Under the pieces are notes generated by a model. That model saw only the letters and a program-made list of their open reading frames with translations, did no database searches and had not been told where the DNA came from. From JAPKYZ01 sp033763835 (lineage in GTDB: Bacteria > Acidobacteriota > Terriglobia > Bryobacterales > Bryobacteraceae): a stretch of DNA of 64,000 nucleotides. The translations under genes and the position numbers were made by a program. Below are positions 52,529 to 62,300 of this stretch, piece by piece. The DNA lies in NCBI GenBank assembly GCA_033763835.1, contig JANRJS010000014.1, forward strand, positions 1 through 64,000, written 5' to 3'. Every line of letters starts with the position of its first letter. Position 1 is the first letter of the stretch.

Positions 52529-53884
52529 ATGCTTTCACCGACCATTTTTCGCGAGTACGATATTCGCGGAATCGCCGAAGAGCAGCTTCTTTCCCCCGAT
52601 ATTGAAGTCCTGGGCCAAGCGTTTGGGACATACCTGCAACGCCACGGCGGCAAGCGCATTTCGCTGGGTCGCGACACGCGATTGTCGGGTCCTCGATTGC
52701 ACGAAGCGCTTCTCAAAGGCTTGGTGAAATCCGGTTGCCACGTCGTCGATATCGGCGTGGTGCCCACCCCGCTGCTCTACTACTCGGTGTATCACTTGAA
52801 AACCGGCGGCGGCGTGATGATCACGGGTTCGCACAATCCATCGGAGTTCAATGGCTTCAAGGCGATGACCGCCGAGACTTCGCTGCACGGCGAGGAGATC
52901 CAGAAGCTGAAGCACATGATCGACGCGGGCGATCTGGCGACGGGCGAGGGCAGCGTTGAGACCGCCGATGTGGTGACGCCTTATGTAGACGAGATCGCCG
53001 CGCAGTTCGATTGGAAGCGCCGAATTAAGGTGGTGTTCGACGGCGGCAACGGCGTGGCGGGGCCGGTGATGACGCGGCTCGCGAAGAAGCTGAACATCGA
53101 TTCCGTAGAACTGTTCTTCGACATGGACGGCCGGTTTCCGAACCACCATCCGGACCCGACGGTCGAAAAGAATCTCGCTCATCTAATCGCAGCGGCGAAG
53201 GAACACAAAGCGGACTTGGGCATCGGCTTCGACGGCGACAGCGACCGGATCGGGGCGGTGGACGAAACGGGCGCCGTGGTGTGGGGCGACATCCTAATGC
53301 TGATTTACGCCCGCGAGATTCTGACGCGGAAGCCGGGATCGACGTTCATCGGCGAAGTGAAATGCTCGCAGGTGCTCTACGACGAGATCGCGCGATTGGG
53401 CGGCAATCCGATCATGTACCGCACGGGGCACTCGCTGATCAAAGCCAAGATGAAAGAGGAGCACGCGGAGTTGGCGGGCGAGATGTCCGGGCACATTTTC
53501 TTCGGCGACCGGTATTACGGCTTCGACGACGCGCTGTATGCGGCGTGCCGGTTAATGGAGATCGTCGCGAACAGCGGCGGTCCGCTCTCGCTGCAAACGG
53601 CCGGCTTGCCCAAGGTGTATACGACCCCCGAAATTCGCGTCGATTGCCCGGACGAAGCGAAGTTTTCGGTGGTGGAACGCATGGTGGCCCGGTACAAGAA
53701 AACGCACAAGGTCGTCGATGTGGACGGCGTCCGGGTGCTGTTCGACCACGGGTGGGGGTTGGTCCGCGCGTCTAACACGCAGCCGGTGCTGGTGATGCGA
53801 TTCGAGGCGACGTCGCCCGAGTGGCGCGACCGGTACAAAGCGGAAGTGGAAGCGGCGCTGGCGGAGGAAACCGCGCGCAGCTAA
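52529..53884 (+). CDS. phosphomannomutase/phosphoglucomutase
   Basis: About 451 residues of the alpha-D-phosphohexomutase family: N-terminal FREYDIRGIAEEQL, catalytic phosphoserine in VMITGSHNPSEFNGFK, metal loop GFDGDSDRIGAVDE, sugar-binding GEMSGHIFFGDRYYGFDDA and C-terminal phosphate site RASNTQPVLVMRFEA. It interconverts hexose 6- and 1-phosphates, supplying GDP-mannose and UDP-glucose type precursors for the polysaccharide genes. ATG 52529 is preferred over TTG 52523. Confidence 0.92.
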   Translation: MLSPTIFREYDIRGIAEEQLLSPDIEVLGQAFGTYLQRHGGKRISLGRDTRLSGPRLHEALLKGLVKSGCHVVDIGVVPTPLLYYSVYHLKTGGGVMITGSHNPSEFNGFKAMTAETSLHGEEIQKLKHMIDAGDLATGEGSVETADVVTPYVDEIAAQFDWKRRIKVVFDGGNGVAGPVMTRLAKKLNIDSVELFFDMDGRFPNHHPDPTVEKNLAHLIAAAKEHKADLGIGFDGDSDRIGAVDETGAVVWGDILMLIYAREILTRKPGSTFIGEVKCSQVLYDEIARLGGNPIMYRTGHSLIKAKMKEEHAELAGEMSGHIFFGDRYYGFDDALYAACRLMEIVANSGGPLSLQTAGLPKVYTTPEIRVDCPDEAKFSVVERMVARYKKTHKVVDVDGVRVLFDHGWGLVRASNTQPVLVMRFEATSPEWRDRYKAEVEAALAEETARS

Positions 53885-54537
53885 CGCACGTGCTTGTACA
53901 TCCACGCCAACCTGCGCGGCGCGACCCCTAACGAGTAGCCGCCCTGGATCAAAACCCAAACGGTGAGGGCGTGGAGCAGGCCGCCGTTTTTCCAGCGGCG
54001 CGGCGAAACGTGGATCCGCTGCGGCAGGTGAGCGAGACGCCCGGCCTTGAACATACGACGGGCGAGTTCGTAGTCCTCCATGATCGGGAAGTCGCGATAG
54101 CCGCCGGTGCGCTCGAAGAAATCGCGGCGCACCCAAATGCCCGAATCGCCATAAAACACGCCGAATGGCAGCCGGGCGCGGTAAATCCAATTGAACGTGC
54201 GGGCTACCCAATCGTCGCCGCCGAAGTGCGTATCGAGATTGCCGCCAATCACCGAAGGATCGCGCGCGGCATGGCGAATCGCGTCGATCGCTCCGGGGTC
54301 GAGGGTGCAATCGGCGTGGAGGAATAAAAGAACATCGCCAGTGGCCCGGGCGGCTCCCGCATTCATCTGCGAGGCCCGGCCTCGCGGAGCGGCGATCGCC
54401 GCGAGTAACTGCGTGCCGTCGGAACTGCCGCCGTCTACCACGACGACTTCGTCCGGCGATTGTGCGCGCAAGTTGTCGAGAAGAACCTCGAGAAACCCGG
54501 CTTCGTTCAGCGCGGGAACGATGACGGAGACGGTCAC
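53881..54537 (-). CDS. family 2 glycosyltransferase (TIGR04283-like)
   Basis: About 218 residues: SVIVPALNEAGFLEVLLDNL, EVVVVDGGSSDGTQ, GRASQMNAGAARATGDVLLFLHADCTLDPG (metal site HAD) and FPIMEDYELARRMFKAG. This combination is characteristic of the TIGR04283 group ('rSAM/selenodomain-associated transferase 2'), some members of which take part in arsenosugar synthesis. GTG 54537 is chosen: it overlaps the upstream stop as GTGA and the fold begins right after it; the frame is open 20 codons further up. The 3' end overlaps the phosphohexomutase gene by 4 bases. Confidence 0.83.
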   Translation of the reverse strand: MTVSVIVPALNEAGFLEVLLDNLRAQSPDEVVVVDGGSSDGTQLLAAIAAPRGRASQMNAGAARATGDVLLFLHADCTLDPGAIDAIRHAARDPSVIGGNLDTHFGGDDWVARTFNWIYRARLPFGVFYGDSGIWVRRDFFERTGGYRDFPIMEDYELARRMFKAGRLAHLPQRIHVSPRRWKNGGLLHALTVWVLIQGGYSLGVAPRRLAWMYKHVR

Positions 54538-55037
54538 GTCCGCGCGCGCGGACCCTCGCCTCGCCCGGCCACCGGTTGCACGACGCCCGTTCCGCACACC
54601 GCGACGCCCACCTCCATCAACGCGCCGAGCAGGTTGTAGAGCACCGCGTACATCGCCTGTTCGTTCACCGGCTGACGGCCGGGCATGCGGAACTTAGCGG
54701 GTAGCTCCTTCGAAATCTGGATGCGCACCGAACGCGAACGCACGCGGCCGTTGCGCTCCCGCACGTTGCCGATTTTGAACGGAGTCTGCAGGACGTTCCC
54801 CGTCACCGCGTCTACGTAGAACTGGCAGCGCGAAAACCAGCCGAGGTTGCCGGGGTCCGTTGCGTCGAAGAGCAGTAGCGGGGACTCCCGCTCCGAAGCC
54901 CGCAACTCGAGCGTCACCACCCGCGCCGTTTCCTCGATGCGCGCCTCGAAGCCGAGTTGGCGCGCGATATTCTCCAAAATCTGCACGTCCAGTTCGAGCA
55001 GCAACAACTTATGCTCGCCCGCTTGAATCACTTGCAT
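54534..55037 (-). CDS. conserved-looking hypothetical protein
   Basis: A 167-residue soluble protein that I do not recognise. It appears alpha/beta: hydrophobic strands around KLLLLELDVQILENIARQLGF, a FDATDPGNLGWFSRCQFYVDAV block and a helix with NEQAMYAVLYNLLGALMEVGVAV, then a Gly/Arg-rich tail. It is coupled to the glycosyltransferase by a 4-base overlap, so the two probably act together. It is divergent from the HAD gene with 23 bases between starts. Confidence 0.6.
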   Translation of the reverse strand: MQVIQAGEHKLLLLELDVQILENIARQLGFEARIEETARVVTLELRASERESPLLLFDATDPGNLGWFSRCQFYVDAVTGNVLQTPFKIGNVRERNGRVRSRSVRIQISKELPAKFRMPGRQPVNEQAMYAVLYNLLGALMEVGVAVCGTGVVQPVAGRGEGPRART

Positions 55038-55060
55038 GAAGCACCATTATCCTAGGAGCA

Positions 55061-55741
55061 GTGCCCCCCGCGCTGGTTCTTTTCGACATCGACGGAACGC
55101 TGGTCCGGCGCGCCGGTCCGCATCACCGGGAGGCGCTGGAAAACGCCGTGCTGCGCGTGACGGGCGTGCGCGCGACAATCGAAGGAGTGCCCGTAGCCGG
55201 ATCGCTCGACCGGGACATCCTGCGCGACATGATGCGCAACGCCGGACTTCCGGCGGCGGCGATCCGCCGGGCGATGCCCGAGGTGGTGGAGCGCGCGCAA
55301 TCGATCTATCGCCGCACGTGCCCCGATCTGGCGAATCGCGTATGCCCGGGCGTGCGGCGGGCGCTCGCGAAGTTGGGGCGTGAGGGCGCGGTGGTGGGCA
55401 TCGTTTCGGGAAACTTGAGCCGCATCGGCTGGCGCAAGATGGAGCGCGCGGGTCTGCGGACGCATTTCCGGTTCGGCGCATTCGCGGAAATGGGATCGAC
55501 GCGCGGAGCCTTGGCGAAGCTCGCCGTGCGGGAGGCAAAGCGGCAAGGCTGGATCGCGCGCCACACGCCGGCGGTGTTGATCGGCGATCACGCGAACGAC
55601 ATTGCCGCCGCGCGCCACGCCGGAATTCGCGCCGTCGCCGTTGCGACCGGCGTTCTCGATCGCGATACGCTCGCGCCGCACTCGCCGGATGTACTGCTCG
55701 ACGACCTGCGGGCGTTCTCGCTCGAAGAGGCCCTAGGATGA
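55061..55741 (+). CDS. HAD-superfamily phosphatase (phosphoglycolate-phosphatase-like)
   Basis: A 226-residue HAD hydrolase: nucleophile Asp9 and Asp11 in LFDIDGTLV, motif II Ser in GIVSGNL, motif III Lys within the cap-proximal helix (GALAKLAVREAK) and the metal-binding acid pair in VLIGDHANDIAAA. A helical cap fills residues ~15-90. It likely dephosphorylates a small metabolite. GTG start; the stop overlaps the lipoprotein start as ATGA. Confidence 0.85.
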   Translation: MPPALVLFDIDGTLVRRAGPHHREALENAVLRVTGVRATIEGVPVAGSLDRDILRDMMRNAGLPAAAIRRAMPEVVERAQSIYRRTCPDLANRVCPGVRRALAKLGREGAVVGIVSGNLSRIGWRKMERAGLRTHFRFGAFAEMGSTRGALAKLAVREAKRQGWIARHTPAVLIGDHANDIAAARHAGIRAVAVATGVLDRDTLAPHSPDVLLDDLRAFSLEEALG

Positions 55742-56064
55742 AGTTCGCTACGAGAGTTGGCCTGGCGCTCGCCGCGCTCGCGCTCGCCGCCTGCGACCGG
55801 CCCGAGAACGCGCGCATTCAGGTCTTGATCGGCGCGGCGCTAGACGGAGTGTCCGGACCGTCGGTGGTGATCGTCGAGGACGGCAAATTTCGCGCGGCCG
55901 GTCCGCAAACGCACGTGCCGATCCCGCCGGATTCGGTGAAAGTCGATACCAGCGGCTACCGGTTGCGCGGGCCGTCGATCGTGCCCGGCGCCGAAGCGAC
56001 GTTCGAACTCGTCGACGGAAACGGCCGCGTCGCGCGGCGCATGCAAGCGGGCCAATGGCAGTGA
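55738..56064 (+). CDS. short lipoprotein with an amidohydrolase-like beta domain only
   Basis: A 108-residue protein with a lipoprotein signal (lipobox LALAAC, Cys19). The mature part resembles the small N-terminal beta-sandwich of amidohydrolases such as imidazolonepropionase-type enzymes (IQVLIGAALDG, SVVIVEDGKFRAAGP, VDTSGYRLRGPSIVPG), where PG normally leads into the metal-binding barrel. The barrel is absent and the chain ends after about 30 further residues. It may be a truncated enzyme or a reused domain. It is coupled to both neighbours (ATGA upstream, 10-base overlap downstream). Confidence 0.6.
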   Translation: MKFATRVGLALAALALAACDRPENARIQVLIGAALDGVSGPSVVIVEDGKFRAAGPQTHVPIPPDSVKVDTSGYRLRGPSIVPGAEATFELVDGNGRVARRMQAGQWQ

Positions 56065-57470
56065 AGGCGCAGTCGTTCGACGTGAAGCGGGCGCAAGTGG
56101 AGTTTCACAACTTCGCTTCGCTGGGCGAGCCGGAGCGCGCGTCCCGCGTCTATCGCGAAGAGAACCGGCGGCGCGGCGCGGTACTCGATGCGCATCGGGA
56201 ATTTCTTGGGCCGATCGAGCCGTTTCTCGAAATCGGCGCGAACGCGGGCCACACCAGCCTGATGCTCGAAAACGAGTTCGGCGCGCGGGGATTCGCGCTC
56301 GACATCTCGGCGGATTCGTTGCGTCACGGCTACGCGCTGATGAGCGAATGGGGAGTTTCACGAGGACCGATTCGGATGGCGGGCGACGCGCTGCGTTTGC
56401 CGTTCCGCGACGAATCGCTCGAATGCGTGCTGGCGTTCCAGATGCTCTCGCAATTCATGGACATCGAGGCGGTGTTCGTCGAGGTGAAGCGCGTGCTCGC
56501 GCCGGGCGGCGTATTCGTGTTCGCCGAAGAGCCGATGAAGAGGCTGGCGACGCTGCGTTTGTGGCGATGCCCGTACGAAGAACAGCAGACGCCGTGGGAA
56601 CGGACGCTCTATCGCTGGGGTTTGCTGCCGTTTCTGGTGCGCGACGTGATTGGCGCGGGGCAGGAAGAAAGTTTCGGCATCCGCCAGAATCACACGATGT
56701 ATCTGAGCGATTGGCACGCACTGGTGACGAAGCATTTCGCGGCGCACGAGTACTCGACGTTCGTGCCGGAGCGCGGGTGGCTGGAACGCGGCGTGAAGCG
56801 CGCGGCCATCGCGCTCGATCCGTACCGGTCGGAATGGCGGGCGGCGCGGTTGCTGGGCGGTACGCTGGCGGGGTTTTGTCGCAAAGAGGGCGGTTCGCCG
56901 AAACGCAAAATGCCGGAAGCGTTTGAAACGCTTTTGCGGTGTCCCGATTGCGGGGGAACGCTGGACCGGGATGCGGCGGAAACGCTGCGTTGCGCGAACT
57001 GCGCCTACGAAGCGCCGCTCGACGGTGGAGTTTACAACCTGATCCAAAGCGCGGACCGGCGAGAGCTCTATCCGGGCGAACGCGCGGACACGATCGACAT
57101 GTCGCTCGCCGGGCACGAAGCGCGGTTGACGCACGGCTGGCACGAGCTGGAAGGCGTGTTCGGCAACCGCTACCGCTGGATCGGAGCGCGCGCGGGCGCG
57201 AAGTTAACGAATCTGCGCGGTGGCCCGCAGCGGCTGCGCATTCGCGGCTTCGCGCTCGAAGAATCGATCCCCGTGAAGCTCGCCATCTTGGTGAACGGCG
57301 CGCCGAGCGAGCATACGATCGCGCGGCCGGGCCTCTTCGTGATCGAGGTTCCGGTGGCGGATGATCCCGAGTACGCCGTCGAAATTCAAGCCTCTCCCGT
57401 GCGGCGCGAGCCTGGCGATCAACGCGAGTTGAGCGTCAACTTCGGGCTGCTGCAAATGCTGCCGCTTTGA
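56055..57470 (+). CDS. methyltransferase with Trm112-like zinc ribbon and C-terminal beta domain
   Basis: A 471-residue protein in three parts. Residues ~50-190 are a Rossmann methyltransferase (FLEIGANAGHTS at the SAM loop, FQMLSQFMDIEAVFVEVKRVL). Residues ~290-335 are a zinc ribbon with Cys296, Cys299, Cys313 and Cys316 (CPDC, CANC), similar to the UPF0434/Trm112 family. Residues ~370-470 are strand-rich and unrecognised. Putting the Trm112-like element in the same chain as the methyltransferase is notable, because Trm112 is normally a separate partner. The target is unknown. ATG 56055 overlaps the lipoprotein gene by 10 bases. Confidence 0.75.
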   Translation: MAVKAQSFDVKRAQVEFHNFASLGEPERASRVYREENRRRGAVLDAHREFLGPIEPFLEIGANAGHTSLMLENEFGARGFALDISADSLRHGYALMSEWGVSRGPIRMAGDALRLPFRDESLECVLAFQMLSQFMDIEAVFVEVKRVLAPGGVFVFAEEPMKRLATLRLWRCPYEEQQTPWERTLYRWGLLPFLVRDVIGAGQEESFGIRQNHTMYLSDWHALVTKHFAAHEYSTFVPERGWLERGVKRAAIALDPYRSEWRAARLLGGTLAGFCRKEGGSPKRKMPEAFETLLRCPDCGGTLDRDAAETLRCANCAYEAPLDGGVYNLIQSADRRELYPGERADTIDMSLAGHEARLTHGWHELEGVFGNRYRWIGARAGAKLTNLRGGPQRLRIRGFALEESIPVKLAILVNGAPSEHTIARPGLFVIEVPVADDPEYAVEIQASPVRREPGDQRELSVNFGLLQMLPL

Positions 57471-57526
57471 GGCGATGGCGAAGGTGATAGCCTAACGGAT
57501 CGATATCGGTTGGTTAGGAGGACCCT

Positions 57527-58168
57527 ATGACTAGTTATGCCCGTTTTGCCACTCTGGTGGCCGCCTTCTCTTTCGTAAACGCATCGGCGAACGCCGCCGC
57601 AATCACCGTCGAATTCAGCGGCACGGTGACCACAATCATCAGCGACGATTCCGGCAATTTCTTCACTTCCGCTTTCGCGGTTGGCAATTCGGTAAGCGGA
57701 AGTTGGACGTTCGACTCCGGCGCGGTCCCGCTCTTTACCACTCCCAATTTCGCCGCTTACCCCGCGAGCTTCAAGGCGACCGTCAACGGCCTAGCTTTCT
57801 CCGGGCCGTCTCAGTACCGGATCTTCAACGACGATCCGGGTGGCAACGACGGCTTTTCGATGATTAACGAAACCGGCACCTACACGGCTCCCGTCATTGG
57901 ACCGCTCACGGCGAGCACGTTCTTCGTCCAATTCCTTGGTATGCCAGTGGGCACGCTGGCCGATACGAGCTTGGTTCTCGATCCCGCGGCCCTCTTTCCG
58001 CTGGCGACGAACTACGCTCCGCATGGTTTGCGCCTCGATCATCCGGATGGGACGTTCGGTGGCCTCTACTTCAGCGTGGATTCGCTGAAAATCGTGCCCG
58101 AGCCCGCAACCTGGGCGCTCGCGGCGGCGGCGCTGGCGGGCTTGGCCGCGATGCGGCGGCGAGCTTAG
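57527..58168 (+). CDS. PEP-CTERM secreted protein
   Basis: A 213-residue protein with a signal peptide (FSFVNASANAAA), a beta-rich body rich in Gly, Thr and Phe, and a classical sorting tail: VPEPATW, a hydrophobic helix of about 15 residues and MRRRA at the end. PEP-CTERM proteins are processed by an exosortase and often associate with exopolysaccharide. No catalytic motif was found. AGGAGG lies 6 bases before the ATG. Confidence 0.83.
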   Translation: MTSYARFATLVAAFSFVNASANAAAITVEFSGTVTTIISDDSGNFFTSAFAVGNSVSGSWTFDSGAVPLFTTPNFAAYPASFKATVNGLAFSGPSQYRIFNDDPGGNDGFSMINETGTYTAPVIGPLTASTFFVQFLGMPVGTLADTSLVLDPAALFPLATNYAPHGLRLDHPDGTFGGLYFSVDSLKIVPEPATWALAAAALAGLAAMRRRA

Positions 58169-58201
58169 GCTCTTCTTCGGTTAGTTACACCATCTCGACC
58201 G

Positions 58202-58231
58202 GCGGGAATCGGGCCTGTTTCCGGTTCCCGC
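58202..58231. terminator. strong hairpin between the two PEP-CTERM genes
   Basis: GCGGGAA and TTCCCGC form a perfect 7-base stem with a second CGG/CCG pairing inside. There is no T-run after it, so it may act as a Rho-assisted terminator or mRNA-stabilising element rather than an intrinsic terminator. Confidence 0.4.
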
Positions 58232-58298
58232 AACCGCTGCCGGATACCGTTGACTTTGGATACGCCTCCGCATAAGCTTTCGGCTCGAAGGAGGAGTT

Positions 58299-59345
58299 AT
58301 GTCCCGCCTATCTTCGCTTCTTTTCCTGGCAGCGTCGCTCGCCGCCGCACCGATTTTCGTCGACGACCTGCCGAATCTCTATCAGCACCAGAAGTCGCCG
58401 CCGTTGATCACAGACCCGTCCGTCGCGCGTCCGGCGGACTTTCCCTCGTACACCAACAACGACGCCTGGTGGGAGCCGACCGGCGGCTGGTGCTGCACCA
58501 CCGCCGTCGCGGATCTCTTCTACGCCATGCAAGAGAATTCTTTCGACGGGATGCTCGGGCTGTTCTTCGACGATCCCGGCAAGAGTTGGTTCGACTATAT
58601 GCGCTACGGACTCGAAGAAATGGCCACGGACTTCTTCGACCCCGCCACCGTAGGCGGAGCGGGCGCGGGGCGCAGCTTGAATTTCTACGAGATTCTCGAC
58701 GACCGCACTGTGCTGACAGGCGCCCAAAAGGGGACGAAGTTCAGCTCGCTCATTGGTTACCAGGAGTATTATCTGGACGGCACGGATATCTTCGCGTCGC
58801 TTGCGCCCACGCGATTCTGCGCTACTTGCGGTCCCGATCCGACGCCGGGAAAAAAGACCGCTTACACCAGCATGTTCGACTTGTACAGCTCCTTGATCGG
58901 AACTCATGCGTACATTGCGCTCGAAATGATCGCCGAACCGGCGAAGATTTCGGACAAGGATCTGGACGACCGCGGTCTTTGGTGGGGGCGCAGCTATCAT
59001 GTCGTGGCGGGCGCGGGCATCGATGGAACCACCATCTACATCGCCGATCCGAACGAGACGCGCACCGGCTCCAATCCGGGCGCGGGTTGGGGCAAATACT
59101 ACGGCCCCGGGGACGCCGAACCGGTGGGCCAAGCGAATTACGCCGCTTATACGTTCAGCGGCAACTATTTCGAGCAGATCAAGGGCGGCGACGTCACGTA
59201 TAAGGACGTGAAAATCGTTCGAGCCTTGGTGCTTACACCGACGCCCGAGCCCGGCACCTGGACCTTAGTGGTGGTGGGATTGGCGGCGTTTGGGTTCACG
59301 CGATTTCGATCAGCAAATCTTTCGGCTCGACCCGGTCGCCGGTAG
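58299..59345 (+). CDS. PEP-CTERM protein with papain-like (C39-type) landmarks
   Basis: A 348-residue protein with a signal peptide (LLFLAASLAAAP), a large body and a C-terminal TPEPGTW-helix-basic tail. The body has features of a C39/papain-like cysteine peptidase in order: Cys65 or Cys66 in GWCCTTAVADLFYAM, His234 in RSYHVVAGAG, and Asp250 in TIYIADPNE. CATCGP in between could form a disulfide. Whether it is an active peptidase is not proven. GAAGGAGGAG lies just before the ATG. The 3' end overlaps the convergent pyruvate carboxylase gene by 50 bases. Confidence 0.7.
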   Translation: MSRLSSLLFLAASLAAAPIFVDDLPNLYQHQKSPPLITDPSVARPADFPSYTNNDAWWEPTGGWCCTTAVADLFYAMQENSFDGMLGLFFDDPGKSWFDYMRYGLEEMATDFFDPATVGGAGAGRSLNFYEILDDRTVLTGAQKGTKFSSLIGYQEYYLDGTDIFASLAPTRFCATCGPDPTPGKKTAYTSMFDLYSSLIGTHAYIALEMIAEPAKISDKDLDDRGLWWGRSYHVVAGAGIDGTTIYIADPNETRTGSNPGAGWGKYYGPGDAEPVGQANYAAYTFSGNYFEQIKGGDVTYKDVKIVRALVLTPTPEPGTWTLVVVGLAAFGFTRFRSANLSARPGRR

Positions 59346-62300
59346 AGACCGCGACTTTCGACACGCGTCCGGCCATCGGCGCGTAAACCGTGGTCTGCAT
59401 CTTCATCGCCTCGAGAACTAACAGCCGGTCGCCTTTGGCCACCGGCTGACCCAGGCCGACGGCGACGCTGGTGACGGCTCCGGGAATCGGCGCGGGCACT
59501 TGACCGGGAACCGCCGGATCGGCCTTTGCGCGATCCGCCACTTCGGCTTTCAACGCCTTGTCGCGCACGCGGGTTTCGCGGGGCTGACCGTTGAGTTCGA
59601 AGAACACCGTGCGTGTGCCGTCGGGGTGCGGTTCGCTGACGCTCAGGAATTTGACGATCAGCGTCTTGCCCGGCTCGAGCTCGACGGCGGTCTCTTCGCC
59701 CGCTTTCAAGCCGTAGTAGAAGGCCGGTGTGGGAAGAACTTCCACGTCGCCATAAGCGGCGCGAGCCTTCGCGAACTTCGCGTAGACGTCGGGGTACATC
59801 AGGTAGCTCATCAGGTCCGTGCGCGTGGGTTTCGCGCCGGTCTTTTTCTCGGCCAAAGCCGCCGCTTCGTCGAGATTGGCGGCGGGCAGCGAGGCGCTGG
59901 GGCGTCCCTTGATCGTCGCCGCGCCTTTCAGAATCTTCTTCGCCAGCGCTTTGGGCCAACCGCCATCGGGTATGCCCAGCGTTCCTTGGAACATCTCAAC
60001 CACGGAATTCGGGAGCGTTAGCGAATGATCTTCGGGCAGCCGTTCGAACTCGGCGCAAGTCATGCCGTGGCCGACCAGGAAGATCGCCATGTCGCCGACC
60101 ACCTTGCTCGACGGCGTGACCTTTACGATGTCGCCGAACGCGCGGTTCACGTCGGCATAGGTGTGCGCGATCTCGTTCCAACGCGCTCCGAGGCCCATCG
60201 ATTCCGCCTGCTCGCGTAGATTCGTGTACTGCCCGCCGGGCATTTCGTGCAGGTACAAATCGGCCAGCCCGTGGCGCGGGCCGGTGTCGAAGGGCGCATA
60301 CTGGGCGCGAACGCGCTCCCAGTAATCGGAGTAGGCCAGCAGAGCTTCCGCGTCGAGACCCGGATCGCGCTTGGTGTTGGCAAGAGCCGCGGCGATCGAG
60401 TTCAAGCTCGGCTGGCTGGTGGAACCGCTCATCGCCGCTACCGCCGCGTCCACCGCATCGACCCCTGCGTCCGAAGCCTTCAGCACGCTGGCCGCGCCGG
60501 CGCCGCTCGAATCGTGCGTGTGGAAATGCACGGGAATCGCGACCGCTTCGCGCAACGCGCGCACCAGCTTCTCGGCGGCGTAGGGCTTGAGCAATCCCGC
60601 CATGTCCTTGATCGCGAGAATGTGCGCGCCCATCTTTTCGAGCTCGCTCGCCATACGCACGTAGTAATCGAGCGTGTATTTGTCGCGCTTAGGGTCGAGA
60701 ATGTCGCCCGTGTAGCAGACCGCCGCTTCGCAAATCCGGCCCGTCTTGCGCACCGCCGCCATCGGGACCTTCATGTTTGGCAGCCAATTGAGCGAATCGA
60801 ACACGCGGAAAATGTCGATGCCTTGCGCCGCCGACTCGGCGATAAACTCGCGCACCACGTTATCGGGATACGCGGTGTAGCCCACCGCGTTCGAGGCCCG
60901 CAGCAGCATCTGGAAGCAGATATTCGGAATCGCCGCGCGTAGTCGAGAGAGACGCTGCCACGGATCCTCAAGCAGGAAGCGCATGGCGACGTCAAAGGTC
61001 GCGCCGCCCCACATCTCGAGCGAATAGAGATTCGACAAACGATGCGCGACGAAGTTCGCGATGGCAATCATGTCGTACGTGCGCACGCGAGTGGCCATCA
61101 GCGATTGGTGCGCGTCGCGGAATGTCGTATCGGTGACGAGCAGTTTCGACTGTTTGCGCGTCCACTCCGCGAATCCTTCCGCGCCCAGCTTGTCGAGCAA
61201 CTGCCGCGTTCCTGGCGGCGGCGCTTCGCTCACGTGCGGGGGAATGACGGGCGCGCGCAGCGACGCGGGCGCGGGCTTTCCCGCTACTTCCGGATTGCCG
61301 TTAACGATCGTCTCGCCGAGATACGCGAGCAGCTTCGTGGCGCGGTCCCGCCGCGGTTCCGATTTCAGCAGCGTCGGAGTATCGCCGATAAACGACGTGG
61401 TCGCGTCGCCGCGCTGGAACGTCGCGTGATTGACGACGTTTTCGAGAAACGCGATGTTCGTCTTCACGCCGCGAATCCGGAACTCGCGCAGGGCGCGGTC
61501 CATGCGCTGGCAGGCGTGCGGAAACTCCCGCCCCCAGGCGCTGATCTTGACGAGCAGCGAATCGTAGAACGGCGTAATCACCGCGCCGCCATAGGCCGAC
61601 GCGCCGTCGAGGCGAATGCCGAACCCGGCGGGCGAACGGTACGTCTGGATGCGCCCGTAATCCGGCGTGAAGCCCTGCGACGGATCCTCCGTTGTGACAC
61701 GGCACTGCAAGGCGAATCCGTTGAGCGTCACGCCGTCCTGCTTCGGCAAGTTCATTTCGCGATCGTGCAGCGAATGCCCTTGCGCAATCTGAATCTGCGA
61801 GCGCACGATGTCGATGCCGGTCACCATCTCGGTGACGGTGTGCTCCACTTGCACGCGCGGATTGACTTCGATGAAGTACCACTCGCCCGAATCGGCGTCG
61901 AGCAGAAACTCGACGGTGCCCGCCGAGTAGTAACCCGCCTCGCGCGCCAGCGCCACCGCCGCTTCGCAAATCTCGTTGCGGATGCGCGGATCCAGGCCGA
62001 CGGCGGGTGCCACTTCGACGACCTTCTGATGCCGCCGTTGCACGCTGCAATCGCGCTCGTAAAGATGCAGCAGATTGCCCTGCCGGTCGCCCAGAATCTG
62101 CACTTCGATATGCTTCGCGCGTTTGATGTAGCGCTCGAGAAAGACGGCGTCGTTGCCGAACGCCATCGCGGCCTCGCGCCGGGCGTCGTCCAGGCGGCCC
62201 GCGAAGTCGGGTTCGTTCTCGACCACTCGCATCCCGCGGCCGCCGCCTCCGAACGCGGCTTTGACGATCAGCGGAAAACCGATGGAGCGCGCGATCTTCT

